This document shows positions 1 to 7,265 of a DNA stretch of 64,000 bases, one piece after another. Every line of letters starts with the position of its first letter. Within the stretch, counting starts at the first letter, position 1. The notes beneath the pieces are model-generated. The model saw only the letters and a list, made by a program, of their open reading frames with translations. It searched no databases and was not told the origin of the DNA. The stretch comes from Bryobacteraceae bacterium. GTDB lineage: Bacteria > Acidobacteriota > Terriglobia > Bryobacterales > Bryobacteraceae. The stretch is from assembly GCA_025055455.1 (NCBI GenBank), contig JANWXD010000003.1, positions 155,774 through 219,773 on the forward strand. Direction: 5' to 3'. A program made the translations under genes and the position numbers.

Positions 1-2
1 CG

Positions 3-500
3 ATCGCCGCCTATGTCGTCACGGGAAAAGACGTCGCCGCAGAGGCCGCCGCAGGCCCTCGCGTGCCCTACATGCTCGCCGAGGGCTACCTGAAGTTCCT
101 CGATCCCGACGGCTACCCGGCCGTCAAGCCTCCGTGGGGCACCTTGAACGCCATCGATCTGGACACCGGCGAGATTGTCTGGAGCATCCCCCTCGGCGAG
201 ATTCCGGAACTCGCCGCCAAGGGCTACCGGAATACGGGCAGCGAGAACTACGGCGGACCGGTCGTGACGGCGGGAGGACTGTTGTTCATCGGGGCCACGA
301 ATCACGACCGAAAATTCCGGGCGTTCGACAAACACACGGGCGAGCTGTTGTGGGAAACCACGCTGCCCGCGGCCGGCAACGCCACGCCGGCCGTGTACGA
401 AGTCAACGGCAGGCAGTTCGTGGTGATCGCGGCCGGCGGCGGCAAGTGGGGGTTGCCTTCGGGCGGCACGTACGTCGCCTTCGCGCTGCCCGAGGAGTGA
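3..500 (+). CDS. PQQ-dependent dehydrogenase, C-terminal fragment
   Basis: The reading frame is open from the left edge of the window, so the gene begins upstream and only about 165 C-terminal residues are visible. They carry PQQ beta-propeller signatures: [20 protein letters not shown] is a classic propeller blade, followed by [16 protein letters not shown] and [18 protein letters not shown] blades and a GGGKWG end. This matches the C-terminus of quinoprotein glucose/alcohol dehydrogenases, which oxidise sugars or alcohols in the periplasm using pyrroloquinoline quinone. The substrate cannot be read from this part. Acidobacteria often carry many paralogues. An internal GTG at 63 is not the real start, because the frame and the similarity continue upstream of it. 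Confidence 0.85.
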   Translation: MAAYVVTGKDVAAEAAAGPRVPYMLAEGYLKFLDPDGYPAVKPPWGTLNAIDLDTGEIVWSIPLGEIPELAAKGYRNTGSENYGGPVVTAGGLLFIGATNHDRKFRAFDKHTGELLWETTLPAAGNATPAVYEVNGRQFVVIAAGGGKWGLPSGGTYVAFALPEE

Positions 501-529
501 TCCGAGCCATCCCGCCGAATCGCATCGCA

Positions 530-535
530 TAAGAT
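530..535 (+). promoter_or_regulatory. Leaderless-type -10 element for the 542 gene
   Basis: TAAGAT followed by exactly 6 nt and then the GTG start at 542. No Shine-Dalgarno could fit between. Same layout as at 10585, 22499, 26880(-), 48286(-) and 8732(-). Confidence 0.5.
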
Positions 536-541
536 GGGGAC

Positions 542-814
542 GTGGAATTCGCCGGCCTAGCGGGTCACGACCTCATCGAGCAGGGTCTGCGGGATCTGGA
601 GCGCGGCGAGGAAACGATTCCCGCCCTGCTCGTCTCGATCGGGGCGCCCCGGCTGCGCCGCCTCGGCATCTCCGTGCCGCGCGCCCTTCCCTCAGCCGAA
701 CACCGCCTCTACGCGCTGCTGCACCAAATTGAGCCGGATGCCGCCCACAGCCGGTACAACGCCCTCCTGCGCCGCCTGGTCAGCTTCGAGCGGGCCCTGG
801 AATGCGCGAGCTAG
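542..814 (+). CDS. Small hypothetical protein, partner of the downstream nucleotidyltransferase-like gene
   Basis: A 90-residue protein starting at GTG, 6 nt after a TAAGAT hexamer. It is soluble and mostly helical, with no signal peptide. The segment IPALLVSIGAPRLRRLGI and the ending HSRYNALLRRLVSFERALECA look like a conserved small-protein family that I remember lying directly upstream of DUF6036-type nucleotidyltransferase-like genes. The 3' end overlaps the next gene by 13 nt, implying translational coupling. The arrangement resembles an antitoxin followed by a toxin, but the role is not established and this is inference. The function of the protein itself is unknown. Confidence 0.6.
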   Translation: MEFAGLAGHDLIEQGLRDLERGEETIPALLVSIGAPRLRRLGISVPRALPSAEHRLYALLHQIEPDAAHSRYNALLRRLVSFERALECAS

Positions 815-1194
815 CCGACGCGGACCGAATCCGGGCCTTCATGCGGGCGCTCGGCGAGGACGCCAGCGAGCCAGTGCGCGTTTACTTCACCGGAGGCGCT
901 ACCGCAGTGCTCTTCGGATGGCGCCAAAGCGCCATCGACATCGACCTCAAGATGCTGCCGGAAACGGCCCGTCTCTTCCGCGCCCTTCCCGCCCTCAAAG
1001 AGCGGCTCCGCGTGAATGTGGAACTGGCTTCGCCACTGGATTACATTCCGGTGTCGGACGGCTGGCCGGAGCGAAGCTATTTCATTGCCAGAGAGGGACG
1101 CGCCGACTTCTTCCACTTCGACCTCTATGCGCAGGCCCTCGCCAAAGTGAAACGGGGCCACTCCTTGAGTCTTTGCTCGAGTAGAGTGTCTTAG
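802..1194 (+). CDS. DUF6036-like nucleotidyltransferase-fold protein, C-terminally truncated
   Basis: A 130-residue protein starting at ATG inside the end of the preceding gene. The motif FTGGATAVLFGWRQSAIDID contains the GG and the D-x-D expected for a MNT/nucleotidyltransferase fold (the acidic pair would bind metal). INVEL-like and FFHFDLYAQALAKVKRGH segments match the DUF6036 family as I know it. Family members continue after KxxRGH with a D-rich helix (DLxDV...) and about 40 more residues. Here the frame instead runs into SLSLCSSRVS and stops, and neither other frame restores the ending. The gene is therefore probably truncated and may be inactive. Its stop overlaps the stop of the convergent TPR gene. 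Confidence 0.6.
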   Translation: MRELADADRIRAFMRALGEDASEPVRVYFTGGATAVLFGWRQSAIDIDLKMLPETARLFRALPALKERLRVNVELASPLDYIPVSDGWPERSYFIAREGRADFFHFDLYAQALAKVKRGHSLSLCSSRVS

Positions 1195-2162
1195 CGGAGC
1201 TCGGATGCGTCGACCGTGTAGCTGGAGAGATTGTCCCGCGCGCTGCGTTCCAGAATGGCCTTGCCGCGCTGTTCGTACTCCCTGGCTTGCCGCTTTTGCT
1301 TGCTCTTGCGCAGCACCACGGCGTAGTTGAGGAGGATTTCGGCAGTGAATGGATGGTCGGGGCCCAATTCGCTCTCGGCCACGCGCAGCGCCTGCTCGAA
1401 GTCGGCTTGCGCCCGCTCCTTGCGTCCCAGCTTCCAATGCGCTGCCGCACGATTCGCCAGCACGCGGGCGACGTACGGATGATCCCAACGCAGCACCCCC
1501 TGCCAAGAATCCAAGGCGCGTTCAAAACAGGAGACCGCCTCCGTCAGCTGGTCCGTTCGCCCGTAGAGCGTACCCAGATTGTTCCACAGGGCGCCCTGCT
1601 CGACCCGGTCTGGAGCGGCGGCGGTGGACCAGAACGCCAGCGCTTGACGCAACGCGCTTTCCGCCTGATCGTGCTTTCCGCGAGCCTGATAAGCGACGGC
1701 GAGATGGTGCAAGGCCCGCACGGCATCTTCCGGCGAGCCGGACGCCTGGGCCAGCTCGTAGGCGCGTCGCCGCAACTGTTCCGCACGGCCATAGTTGCGC
1801 AGGGCGGCGTAGACGGAAGCGAGGTTGGCGAGAGGCTGTAGAAGCGCCGGGTGCGCTGGGCCGAACTCGTGTTCCCAGATTTGCAGCGAGCGCCGCAACA
1901 GTTTCTCGGCCTCGCGGTACCGCCCCAACTCGTAGCTTACCTCTCCCAGGTTGTTCAACGTGATGGCCAAGGCCGGCTGGTTCCGCTCGTGACGTAGCAG
2001 CTCGAGCGCGGCGCGATATTCCGACTCCGCCAGATGGTAGCGCCCGGCGCGCCAGTGCTCGTTCCCTCGCGCCAGCTTCTCCTCCCAGACGGAGGGAGCT
2101 TGCGGGGATTCGACAGCGGCGAAAGCGGCCGCCGCGCACAACAAGGCCAATGGAATTCGCAT
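1191..2162 (-). CDS. Secreted tetratricopeptide-repeat protein
   Basis: A 323-residue protein with an N-terminal signal peptide (MRIPLALLCAAAAFAA) followed by an array of about six kinesin-light-chain-like TPR units. Examples are LAITLNNLGEVSYELGRYREAEK, LANLASVYAALRNYGRAEQ and LWNNLGTLYGRTDQLTEAV. TPR arrays form helical scaffolds for protein-protein contacts, and the export signal places this one in the periplasm or envelope. No catalytic domain is present. It is convergent with the truncated nucleotidyltransferase gene (4-bp overlap of stops). 243 nt separate it from rsmI upstream, so it probably has its own promoter. The partner is unknown. Confidence 0.75.
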   Translation of the reverse strand: MRIPLALLCAAAAFAAVESPQAPSVWEEKLARGNEHWRAGRYHLAESEYRAALELLRHERNQPALAITLNNLGEVSYELGRYREAEKLLRRSLQIWEHEFGPAHPALLQPLANLASVYAALRNYGRAEQLRRRAYELAQASGSPEDAVRALHHLAVAYQARGKHDQAESALRQALAFWSTAAAPDRVEQGALWNNLGTLYGRTDQLTEAVSCFERALDSWQGVLRWDHPYVARVLANRAAAHWKLGRKERAQADFEQALRVAESELGPDHPFTAEILLNYAVVLRKSKQKRQAREYEQRGKAILERSARDNLSSYTVDASELR

Positions 2163-2405
2163 CGGGGCGTCCAGTCAAAGGCAGGCCGGAATGAGTCCGT
2201 GGAAGCGCCTCTTGTAATAGGCCCGCGCTCTGCTTTCACCTTACGTGCCTCGACCGCGAATTCCCCCCGCCGCACGAGCGGGAACTTGCTCACAGGCAAC
2301 AGGTTCGAGGGTTTGCGAAAGCGTGTGACTGCGGGTTCGGTGACGCACCCGACATGCGTTCCACCGGTTGATGTGCTGGCGGTGGGCGTTCCGGCGCGCC
2401 GCCAG

Positions 2406-3251
2406 TTAGGCTTCGGACCGCTCGTCGAGTTCGACCAGCTGATAGACGCTGCGTTTCGGCAATCCGCGTTCGCGCGCCACGGCTTTGATAGCCTCCATGC
2501 GGCTCAAGCCCTGCCGCTGCCGTTCTTCGACCGCCGCGCGCAGATCGGCACTGGCTTCCGCGCGGGTCTTCTCGGGACGGGCCCCCTCGATGACCACAGT
2601 GAATTCGCCGCGCACGGCCGGGCGACTGGCTAAGATTCGACGGATTTCCGCGGCCGTTCCCCGGAGAAATTCCTCGTGGATCTTGGTCAGCTCGCGCGCC
2701 ACGACGACGCGCCGTGGGCCCAGGGTCGCTTCGAGGTCCTCGAGGGTTTCGAGGATCCGGTGCGGGGCTTCGTAGAGGACCACCGTAGCCCGTTCCTCGC
2801 GCAGCGAGCCCAGCGCCTCCAGGCGCTCGCTTCGTTTGGCGGGAAGAAAACCGGCGAAATGGAAGGTTTCCGCGGGGAGTCCGGAGCCCGCCAAGGCCGC
2901 CAGCAGCGCCGAGGGCCCCGGAATCGGCACCACGGCGATGCCTGCCGCCACCGCTTGGCACACAAGCCGATGGCCGGGATCGGAGATCAGCGGCGTGCCG
3001 GCGTCGCTCACCAAGGCCACGCTTTGGCCGGCTTGCAAGCGGGCGAGCAATTGCGGCGCGCGCGTGGCCTCGTTGTGCTCGTGGTAGCTCACCAGCGGGC
3101 GGGCGATGCCGTAGCGGGCAAGCAATTTCCGCGTCTGGCGGGTATCCTCGCAAGCGACCACGTCCGCTTCACGAAGAAGGCGCAAAGCCCGCAGGGTGAT
3201 GTCCTCGAGGTTGCCGATGGGCGTGGCGATCAGATACAGCACGCCGGCCAT
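2406..3251 (-). CDS. rsmI: 16S rRNA (cytidine(1402)-2'-O)-methyltransferase RsmI
   Basis: A 281-residue protein beginning MAGVLYLIATPIGNLEDITL, the family N-terminus, followed by ACEDTRQTRKLL and ALVSDAGTPLISDPG. These are the hallmarks of the tetrapyrrole-methylase fold SAM enzyme that 2'-O-methylates C1402 in the decoding centre of 16S rRNA. Length is normal for the family. A TATGCT hexamer at 3268-3263 lies 11 nt before the ATG, suggesting an mRNA with a very short leader. It lies 42 nt downstream of the ClpB-like ATPase gene on the same strand, so read-through is also possible. Confidence 0.93.
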   Translation of the reverse strand: MAGVLYLIATPIGNLEDITLRALRLLREADVVACEDTRQTRKLLARYGIARPLVSYHEHNEATRAPQLLARLQAGQSVALVSDAGTPLISDPGHRLVCQAVAAGIAVVPIPGPSALLAALAGSGLPAETFHFAGFLPAKRSERLEALGSLREERATVVLYEAPHRILETLEDLEATLGPRRVVVARELTKIHEEFLRGTAAEIRRILASRPAVRGEFTVVIEGARPEKTRAEASADLRAAVEERQRQGLSRMEAIKAVARERGLPKRSVYQLVELDERSEA

Positions 3252-3293
3252 GGCGCACCACCAGCATAGCGGATGGCGTGGCCGACGCGCGCC

Positions 3294-4334
3294 TCAGAGG
3301 GCCCGCAGGAAGAACCGCTCCTGTTCGCGGTCGAAGTCCAGGCTGAGACGCGCGCCCGGCTCCACCTTGCCGCCCACGACCAAAGCGGCCAGAGGTTGCG
3401 TCAGGCGCCGTTGCAGGGTGCGCTTGAGCTCCCGCGCCCCATACTCGGGACTGGCCCCCTCGCGCAACAAGCGCCGGCGGCTGTCGGGGGGCACCTCGAT
3501 CGAAAAGGCCCGCGGGCCGAGCCGCTCTTCCAGATACCGCTGCAAGTCCGCAATGTGCTGGTCCAGAATCTCGGCCAGCGCTTCCTCATCGAGCGGCCGG
3601 TAGGTGATCACGCGGTCGATTCGGTTGACGAACTCCGGCGAGAACCGGCGGCGGACCGACGCCATGGCGATGCTTTCCAGTTTGCGGTGGCTGTCTGCCA
3701 GGGGTCGTTCCACGGAGGCCTCGAAGCCGAAATCGGGCCGGAGCTCTTTCATCATCCGCCGAGCCCCGAGGTTGCTGGTCATGAAAACTAGGCTTCGTTC
3801 GAAATTCACGGTGGTGTTGTCGCCGAGGCGCAGAATTCCTTTGTCGAGGATGCCGAGCAAAAGCCGGGTGAACGAGGGCGCCGCTTTTTCGATCTCGTCG
3901 AAGAGGACCAGCGCCAAGCTGCAACGGTCGCTGGTGACCGAGTTCAGCCGTTGCTGGTTGAGCAGCGGCTGGGTCTCCCGATGACCCAAGTAACCGGGCG
4001 GCGCGCCGATGAGCTTGGCCACCTCGTGCTCCATTTGAAACTCGCCGCAGTCCACCTTGAGGACGTTTTTCTCGCTGCCGTGGAGGACTTCCGCCAGCGC
4101 TTCGACCGTGCGGGTCTTGCCGGTGCCGGTCGGGCCGAGCAGCAAGAACACCCCGGCCGGCCGCCCTTCGGGAGCCAAACCGGCCTGGTACATCTGCACG
4201 TACGGCACGATGGCTTCTACGGCGGCGGGCTGCCCAACGATTCGCTCGGAAAGCGCATTGGCCAGATCCGAGGCGGGGATGGCCAGCTCCCCCCGGATTC
4301 GCGTGAGCCTGGGTGCGGTGGAACTGTGACGCAT
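3294..4334 (-). CDS. Stand-alone ClpB/ClpA D2-like AAA+ ATPase
   Basis: A 346-residue protein made of a single AAA+ module of the Clp/Hsp100 second-domain type. After a short N-terminal stretch come SERIVGQPAAVEAI, Walker A GPTGTGKT, Walker B LALVLFDEIEKA, sensor 1 FMTSNLGARRM and a C-terminal D2-small domain with GARELKRTLQRR. ClpB and ClpA are more than twice as long and carry an N-domain and a D1 module, both absent here. No IGF/IGL ClpP-docking loop was recognised. A role as a remodelling ATPase is inferred and the substrate is unknown. A TATAAT at 4357-4352 plus GGAG before the ATG support an own promoter downstream of wecB. Confidence 0.8.
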   Translation of the reverse strand: MRHSSTAPRLTRIRGELAIPASDLANALSERIVGQPAAVEAIVPYVQMYQAGLAPEGRPAGVFLLLGPTGTGKTRTVEALAEVLHGSEKNVLKVDCGEFQMEHEVAKLIGAPPGYLGHRETQPLLNQQRLNSVTSDRCSLALVLFDEIEKAAPSFTRLLLGILDKGILRLGDNTTVNFERSLVFMTSNLGARRMMKELRPDFGFEASVERPLADSHRKLESIAMASVRRRFSPEFVNRIDRVITYRPLDEEALAEILDQHIADLQRYLEERLGPRAFSIEVPPDSRRRLLREGASPEYGARELKRTLQRRLTQPLAALVVGGKVEPGARLSLDFDREQERFFLRAL

Positions 4335-4351
4335 CGGGAACTCCGGCCACG

Positions 4352-4357
4352 ATTATA
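4352..4357 (-). promoter_or_regulatory. Perfect -10 hexamer upstream of the ClpB-like gene
   Basis: TATAAT on the minus strand, 17 nt before the ATG at 4334, with a GGAG Shine-Dalgarno in between. It implies a leader of about 10 nt. No convincing -35 was found. Confidence 0.4.
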
Positions 4358-4420
4358 GGAGCGCTTTCTGGGCCGCTCCGTTTGCGGCCGCACGAGGAAA
4401 CCATCCCGAAGCGTCCAGCT

Positions 4421-5548
4421 TCAGGACGAAGATCTCTCGAAAAATGAGCGAATTGCCCGGGCGATGCGCTCGCTGGCGCGGCCGTCACCGTAAGGGTTGT
4501 GAACGCGCGACATGCGCCGGTACAACTTCGGGTCCTCCAGCAGCCTTACCGTTTCTCGGACAATCCGGTTTTCGTCCGTGCCAACGAGTCGCACGGTACC
4601 GACTTTGACAGCCTCCGGCCGTTCGGTCTTCTCGCGCATCACCAGGATCGGCTTGCCCAACGAGGGTCCCTCCTCCTGAATGCCCCCGGAATCGGTGAGC
4701 AGAATATGGGCGCGCCGCATCAGATCCACGAACGGGACGTAGCTGAGGGGCTCCGTGAGCAGAATGTTTCGCCGGCCGGCCAAATGCCGGTGCACCGGTC
4801 TCCGGACGTTCGGGTTCGGATGCACCGGGTAGACGATCTGAACATCCGACCGGCGAGCCAGCTGCTTCAAAGCTCGGCAAATGCGCTCGAAGCCTCCCCC
4901 GAAGCTTTCCCGGCGGTGGGCGGTGACCAAGATGAGCTTCTTGCGGCCATCGAGCGCGGGCAGCTCGGCGCCGGGCAGCTCCCCCGTCTCCAGCCGGCGG
5001 CGAACGTGCAGGACCGCGTCGATGCCTGGATTCCCCGTGATGGCAATGCGCCGCCGGGGCACGCCCTCGGCGCGGAGGTTTTGGGCCGCCCTCGCCGTGG
5101 CCGCAAAGTGCAACGCGGCCAGCCGCGAGGTGACGACGCGGTTCATCTCCTCCGGGAAGGGCTGGAACAGATCGTGCGTGCGCAATCCCGCTTCCACGTG
5201 TCCCACCGGCACCCGCCGGTAAAACGCCGCCAGCGCGCCGCAGAGTGTGGTGGTCGTGTCGCCCTGGACGATGACCAGATCCGGGCGCTCCCGGGCGAGA
5301 ACGGGTTCCAGCGCCGCAAGGATGCGTGAAGTGGATTCGAACAGCGACTGATCCGGCCGCATCACGCCCAGGTCATAGTCCGGTCGGACACCGAAGATGG
5401 GAAGGACCTGATCCAAGAGTTCGCGGTGCTGCGCGGTGACGCACACCCGAACTAGGAAATCCCGGCAGTGCCTTCGGAGATAATCGATAACCGGGCAAAG
5501 CTTGATGGCCTCCGGCCGCGTGCCGAAGACGAAGAGAATCTTGCGCAT
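4421..5548 (-). CDS. wecB: UDP-N-acetylglucosamine 2-epimerase (non-hydrolysing)
   Basis: A 375-residue enzyme interconverting UDP-GlcNAc and UDP-ManNAc, a precursor for surface polysaccharides. The N-terminus MRKILFVFGTRPEAIKLCPV is diagnostic. HVEAGLRTHDLFQPFPEEMNR, VTAHRRES and LLTDSGGIQEEGPSLGKP are the other conserved family blocks of this GT-B-fold enzyme. Length is normal. It begins 49 nt after the infA stop with no clear promoter between, so it is probably co-transcribed with infA. No other polysaccharide genes are adjacent. Confidence 0.93.
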   Translation of the reverse strand: MRKILFVFGTRPEAIKLCPVIDYLRRHCRDFLVRVCVTAQHRELLDQVLPIFGVRPDYDLGVMRPDQSLFESTSRILAALEPVLARERPDLVIVQGDTTTTLCGALAAFYRRVPVGHVEAGLRTHDLFQPFPEEMNRVVTSRLAALHFAATARAAQNLRAEGVPRRRIAITGNPGIDAVLHVRRRLETGELPGAELPALDGRKKLILVTAHRRESFGGGFERICRALKQLARRSDVQIVYPVHPNPNVRRPVHRHLAGRRNILLTEPLSYVPFVDLMRRAHILLTDSGGIQEEGPSLGKPILVMREKTERPEAVKVGTVRLVGTDENRIVRETVRLLEDPKLYRRMSRVHNPYGDGRASERIARAIRSFFERSSS

Positions 5549-5597
5549 TCGCCTGCCGGGGTCCGAGCGACCGCGAGAGGAACGGGAATCGATGCGG

Positions 5598-5816
5598 CTA
5601 CTTATGGCGGTAGGTGATCCGGCCCTTGGTCAGGTCGTACGGCGACAGCTCGAGAGTGACCCGATCGCCGGCAAGCACCCGGATGCGGTTGCGCCGCAGT
5701 TTTCCTGCCAAGTGCGCCAGCACCACGCGATCCTCGTCCAGCTTCACGCTGAACAGACCGCTCGGGAACTTCTCGATGACTGTTCCGGTGACCTCGATGC
5801 AATCCTCCTTGCTCAT
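5598..5816 (-). CDS. infA: Translation initiation factor IF-1
   Basis: A 72-residue single S1/OB-fold protein, [20 protein letters not shown] through [15 protein letters not shown], exactly the usual IF-1 length. It binds the ribosomal A site during initiation. The start at 5816 is set by a strong Shine-Dalgarno (AAAGGAGG, 4 nt before ATG) and by family alignment, although the frame stays open 14 codons further upstream. infA usually sits in or near ribosomal-protein clusters. Here it is followed by wecB instead. Transcription probably begins at the TATAAT near 6070, giving a leader of about 240 nt that contains a cold-shock-like small frame. Confidence 0.95.
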   Translation of the reverse strand: MSKEDCIEVTGTVIEKFPSGLFSVKLDEDRVVLAHLAGKLRRNRIRVLAGDRVTLELSPYDLTKGRITYRHK

Positions 5817-5879
5817 CCCCCTCCTTTCCCACGCGTCCGGGCGGCGACGGGCGCCCATCCCGCCCGGAGGCGACCACCG

Positions 5880-6068
5880 TCAAATCACGGTGACATTGAT
5901 GGCCGCCAGTCCCTTGGGACCTCGCGTGACTTCGAATTCGACTCTCGAGTCTTCCTCCAACCGGTCGCGATCCGCAGGGACACGTCCGGTGATTCCTTGC
6001 TTCGCTGGGATCGTTACCCCCGGAACCGTTGACAAACCAGGATACCGAATCAAGACGCCGTCCCTCAT
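5880..6068 (-). pseudogene. Small frame resembling the C-terminal half of a cold-shock domain
   Basis: A 62-codon frame upstream of infA. The last third, DSRVEFEVTRGPKGLAAINVTV, matches the C-terminal strands of CspA-type proteins. The first half lacks the RNP1 and RNP2 motifs (KGFGFI, VFVHF) in any of the three frames, although one alternative frame reads VSWFVNGSGG, faintly like the KWFN start. The ATG overlaps the TATAAT promoter hexamer, so it would not be in a transcript made from that promoter. It could be a decayed cold-shock gene, a leader peptide with an alternative TTG start, or chance. Marked as a probable remnant. Confidence 0.35.
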
Positions 6069-6072
6069 TATA
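6067..6072 (-). promoter_or_regulatory. Extended -10 promoter upstream of infA
   Basis: TGCTATAAT on the minus strand is an extended -10 (TGnTATAAT). No matching -35 is seen, which extended -10 promoters do not need. It would start transcription near 6060, about 245 nt before infA. Confidence 0.5.
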
Positions 6073-6124
6073 GCAGCCGCCCCAGCCCCGTTTCGCCGAG
6101 AGCGCGCCTAGGCGGTTCACCTGA

Positions 6125-7204
6125 ATGACTTTTCGTTCTTGCTTTGCCGATAGGAAAGCCAGGAACGCAACGCAGCGCATGATCTCGTTGAAGAAGACCC
6201 TGGATGAGCTCGAACAAGCGGACCTGCGCTTCCGGACGTGTCTTCATTGCTACGTAGCGGCCCTGCAAAGCATTGACCGTCACGCGGTTCCGTCCCGGGA
6301 GGACTTGTTGGGGGAATACCGGGATGTCTTGCGGCGCCTTCGTCGCAGGCTGCTGGAACAACCCGATATCGAGACGATTCAGCAAAGCGCGATTTCCCTG
6401 GATGCAGCACTCGAGGACTATTGCCGCAAGTCTGCCGCCGTCTGGCGCGACCGGGAGGCGGAGATCAAGAAGATCCTGGCGCTTGTCGCTGAAGCCGCCG
6501 ACACGCTCGGAACGCGCGCCGAGGCGTGCTCGGCGGACCTCCGCAATGCCGCCCGACAACTGGAGGAGGCAGCCCGCCTGGACGACCTGCCCGCAATCCG
6601 CCGCAAGCTGGCGGATGGGATCCGCCAGATCAAACGCTGCGCCGAAGAAATGCAACGAGAGCACCAAGCCTCCGCCGCTCAGCTCCGACAAGAGCTGAAG
6701 GCGTTCCGGGAGCGTTTGGCGCAGGCGGAAGTCTTGGCGGTCACGGATCCCCTCACGGGCCTCGCCAACCGTAGGGCCGCGGAGAAGCGGATCGAAGAAA
6801 ACATCCGGGTCGGGCAACGCTTCTGCCTGGTGCTGTTTGACTTGGACGATTTCAAGAGCATCAACGACCACTATGGTCATCAGGCGGGCGATCTGGTCCT
6901 CAAGTTTTTCGGCCAGCGTCTGGCCGAGCAATTCCGTCCGGAGGATCTGGTTTGCCGCTGGGGCGGCGATGAATTTCTGGTTGTCTTCTCCTCGACCCAG
7001 GAGGATGCTCAGGCGCGGCTCCAGGGTGTCCAGGCCCGCGCGGCGGGCTGCTACGCCTTCAAGCTCGCCGGGCGCGAAGTGGTCATTCAGGTGCGAGCAA
7101 CGGCGGGAATCGCGGAGCATATTCCGGGGGAGTCCATCGAGGAGTTGTTCGCCCGGGCCGACGCCTTCCTCTACGAACGCAAGGTGGCGCGGAACGGGCG
7201 GTAG
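6125..7204 (+). CDS. GGDEF diguanylate cyclase
   Basis: A 359-residue cytoplasmic protein. Residues 1-200 are helical and charged with no recognised sensor. Residues 200-355 form a GGDEF domain: DPLTGLANRRAAEKRI, LVLFDLDDFKSINDHYGH and CRWGGDEF (GGDEF at 280-284). The signature is intact, so synthesis of cyclic di-GMP from two GTP is expected. RPED, five residues before GGDEF, is the RxxD inhibitory site, so product feedback is likely. There are no membrane segments or receiver domain. The start is uncertain: an ATG at 6179 gives a more ordinary N-terminus, MISLKKTLDELEQ. Convergent with the barrel gene downstream. Confidence 0.88.
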   Translation: MTFRSCFADRKARNATQRMISLKKTLDELEQADLRFRTCLHCYVAALQSIDRHAVPSREDLLGEYRDVLRRLRRRLLEQPDIETIQQSAISLDAALEDYCRKSAAVWRDREAEIKKILALVAEAADTLGTRAEACSADLRNAARQLEEAARLDDLPAIRRKLADGIRQIKRCAEEMQREHQASAAQLRQELKAFRERLAQAEVLAVTDPLTGLANRRAAEKRIEENIRVGQRFCLVLFDLDDFKSINDHYGHQAGDLVLKFFGQRLAEQFRPEDLVCRWGGDEFLVVFSSTQEDAQARLQGVQARAAGCYAFKLAGREVVIQVRATAGIAEHIPGESIEELFARADAFLYERKVARNGR

Positions 7205-7265
7205 CCTGAATCGGGAGTTTCCCAGCGGGCACGTCCGGGGAGCGCAGGCACAGCCTTCACCCCGC

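Noticed and set aside
2163..2405. Possible tRNA or small RNA in the gap between rsmI and the TPR gene (GGTTCGAGGG seen)
   Set aside because: No cloverleaf, anticodon or CCA end could be built on either strand.
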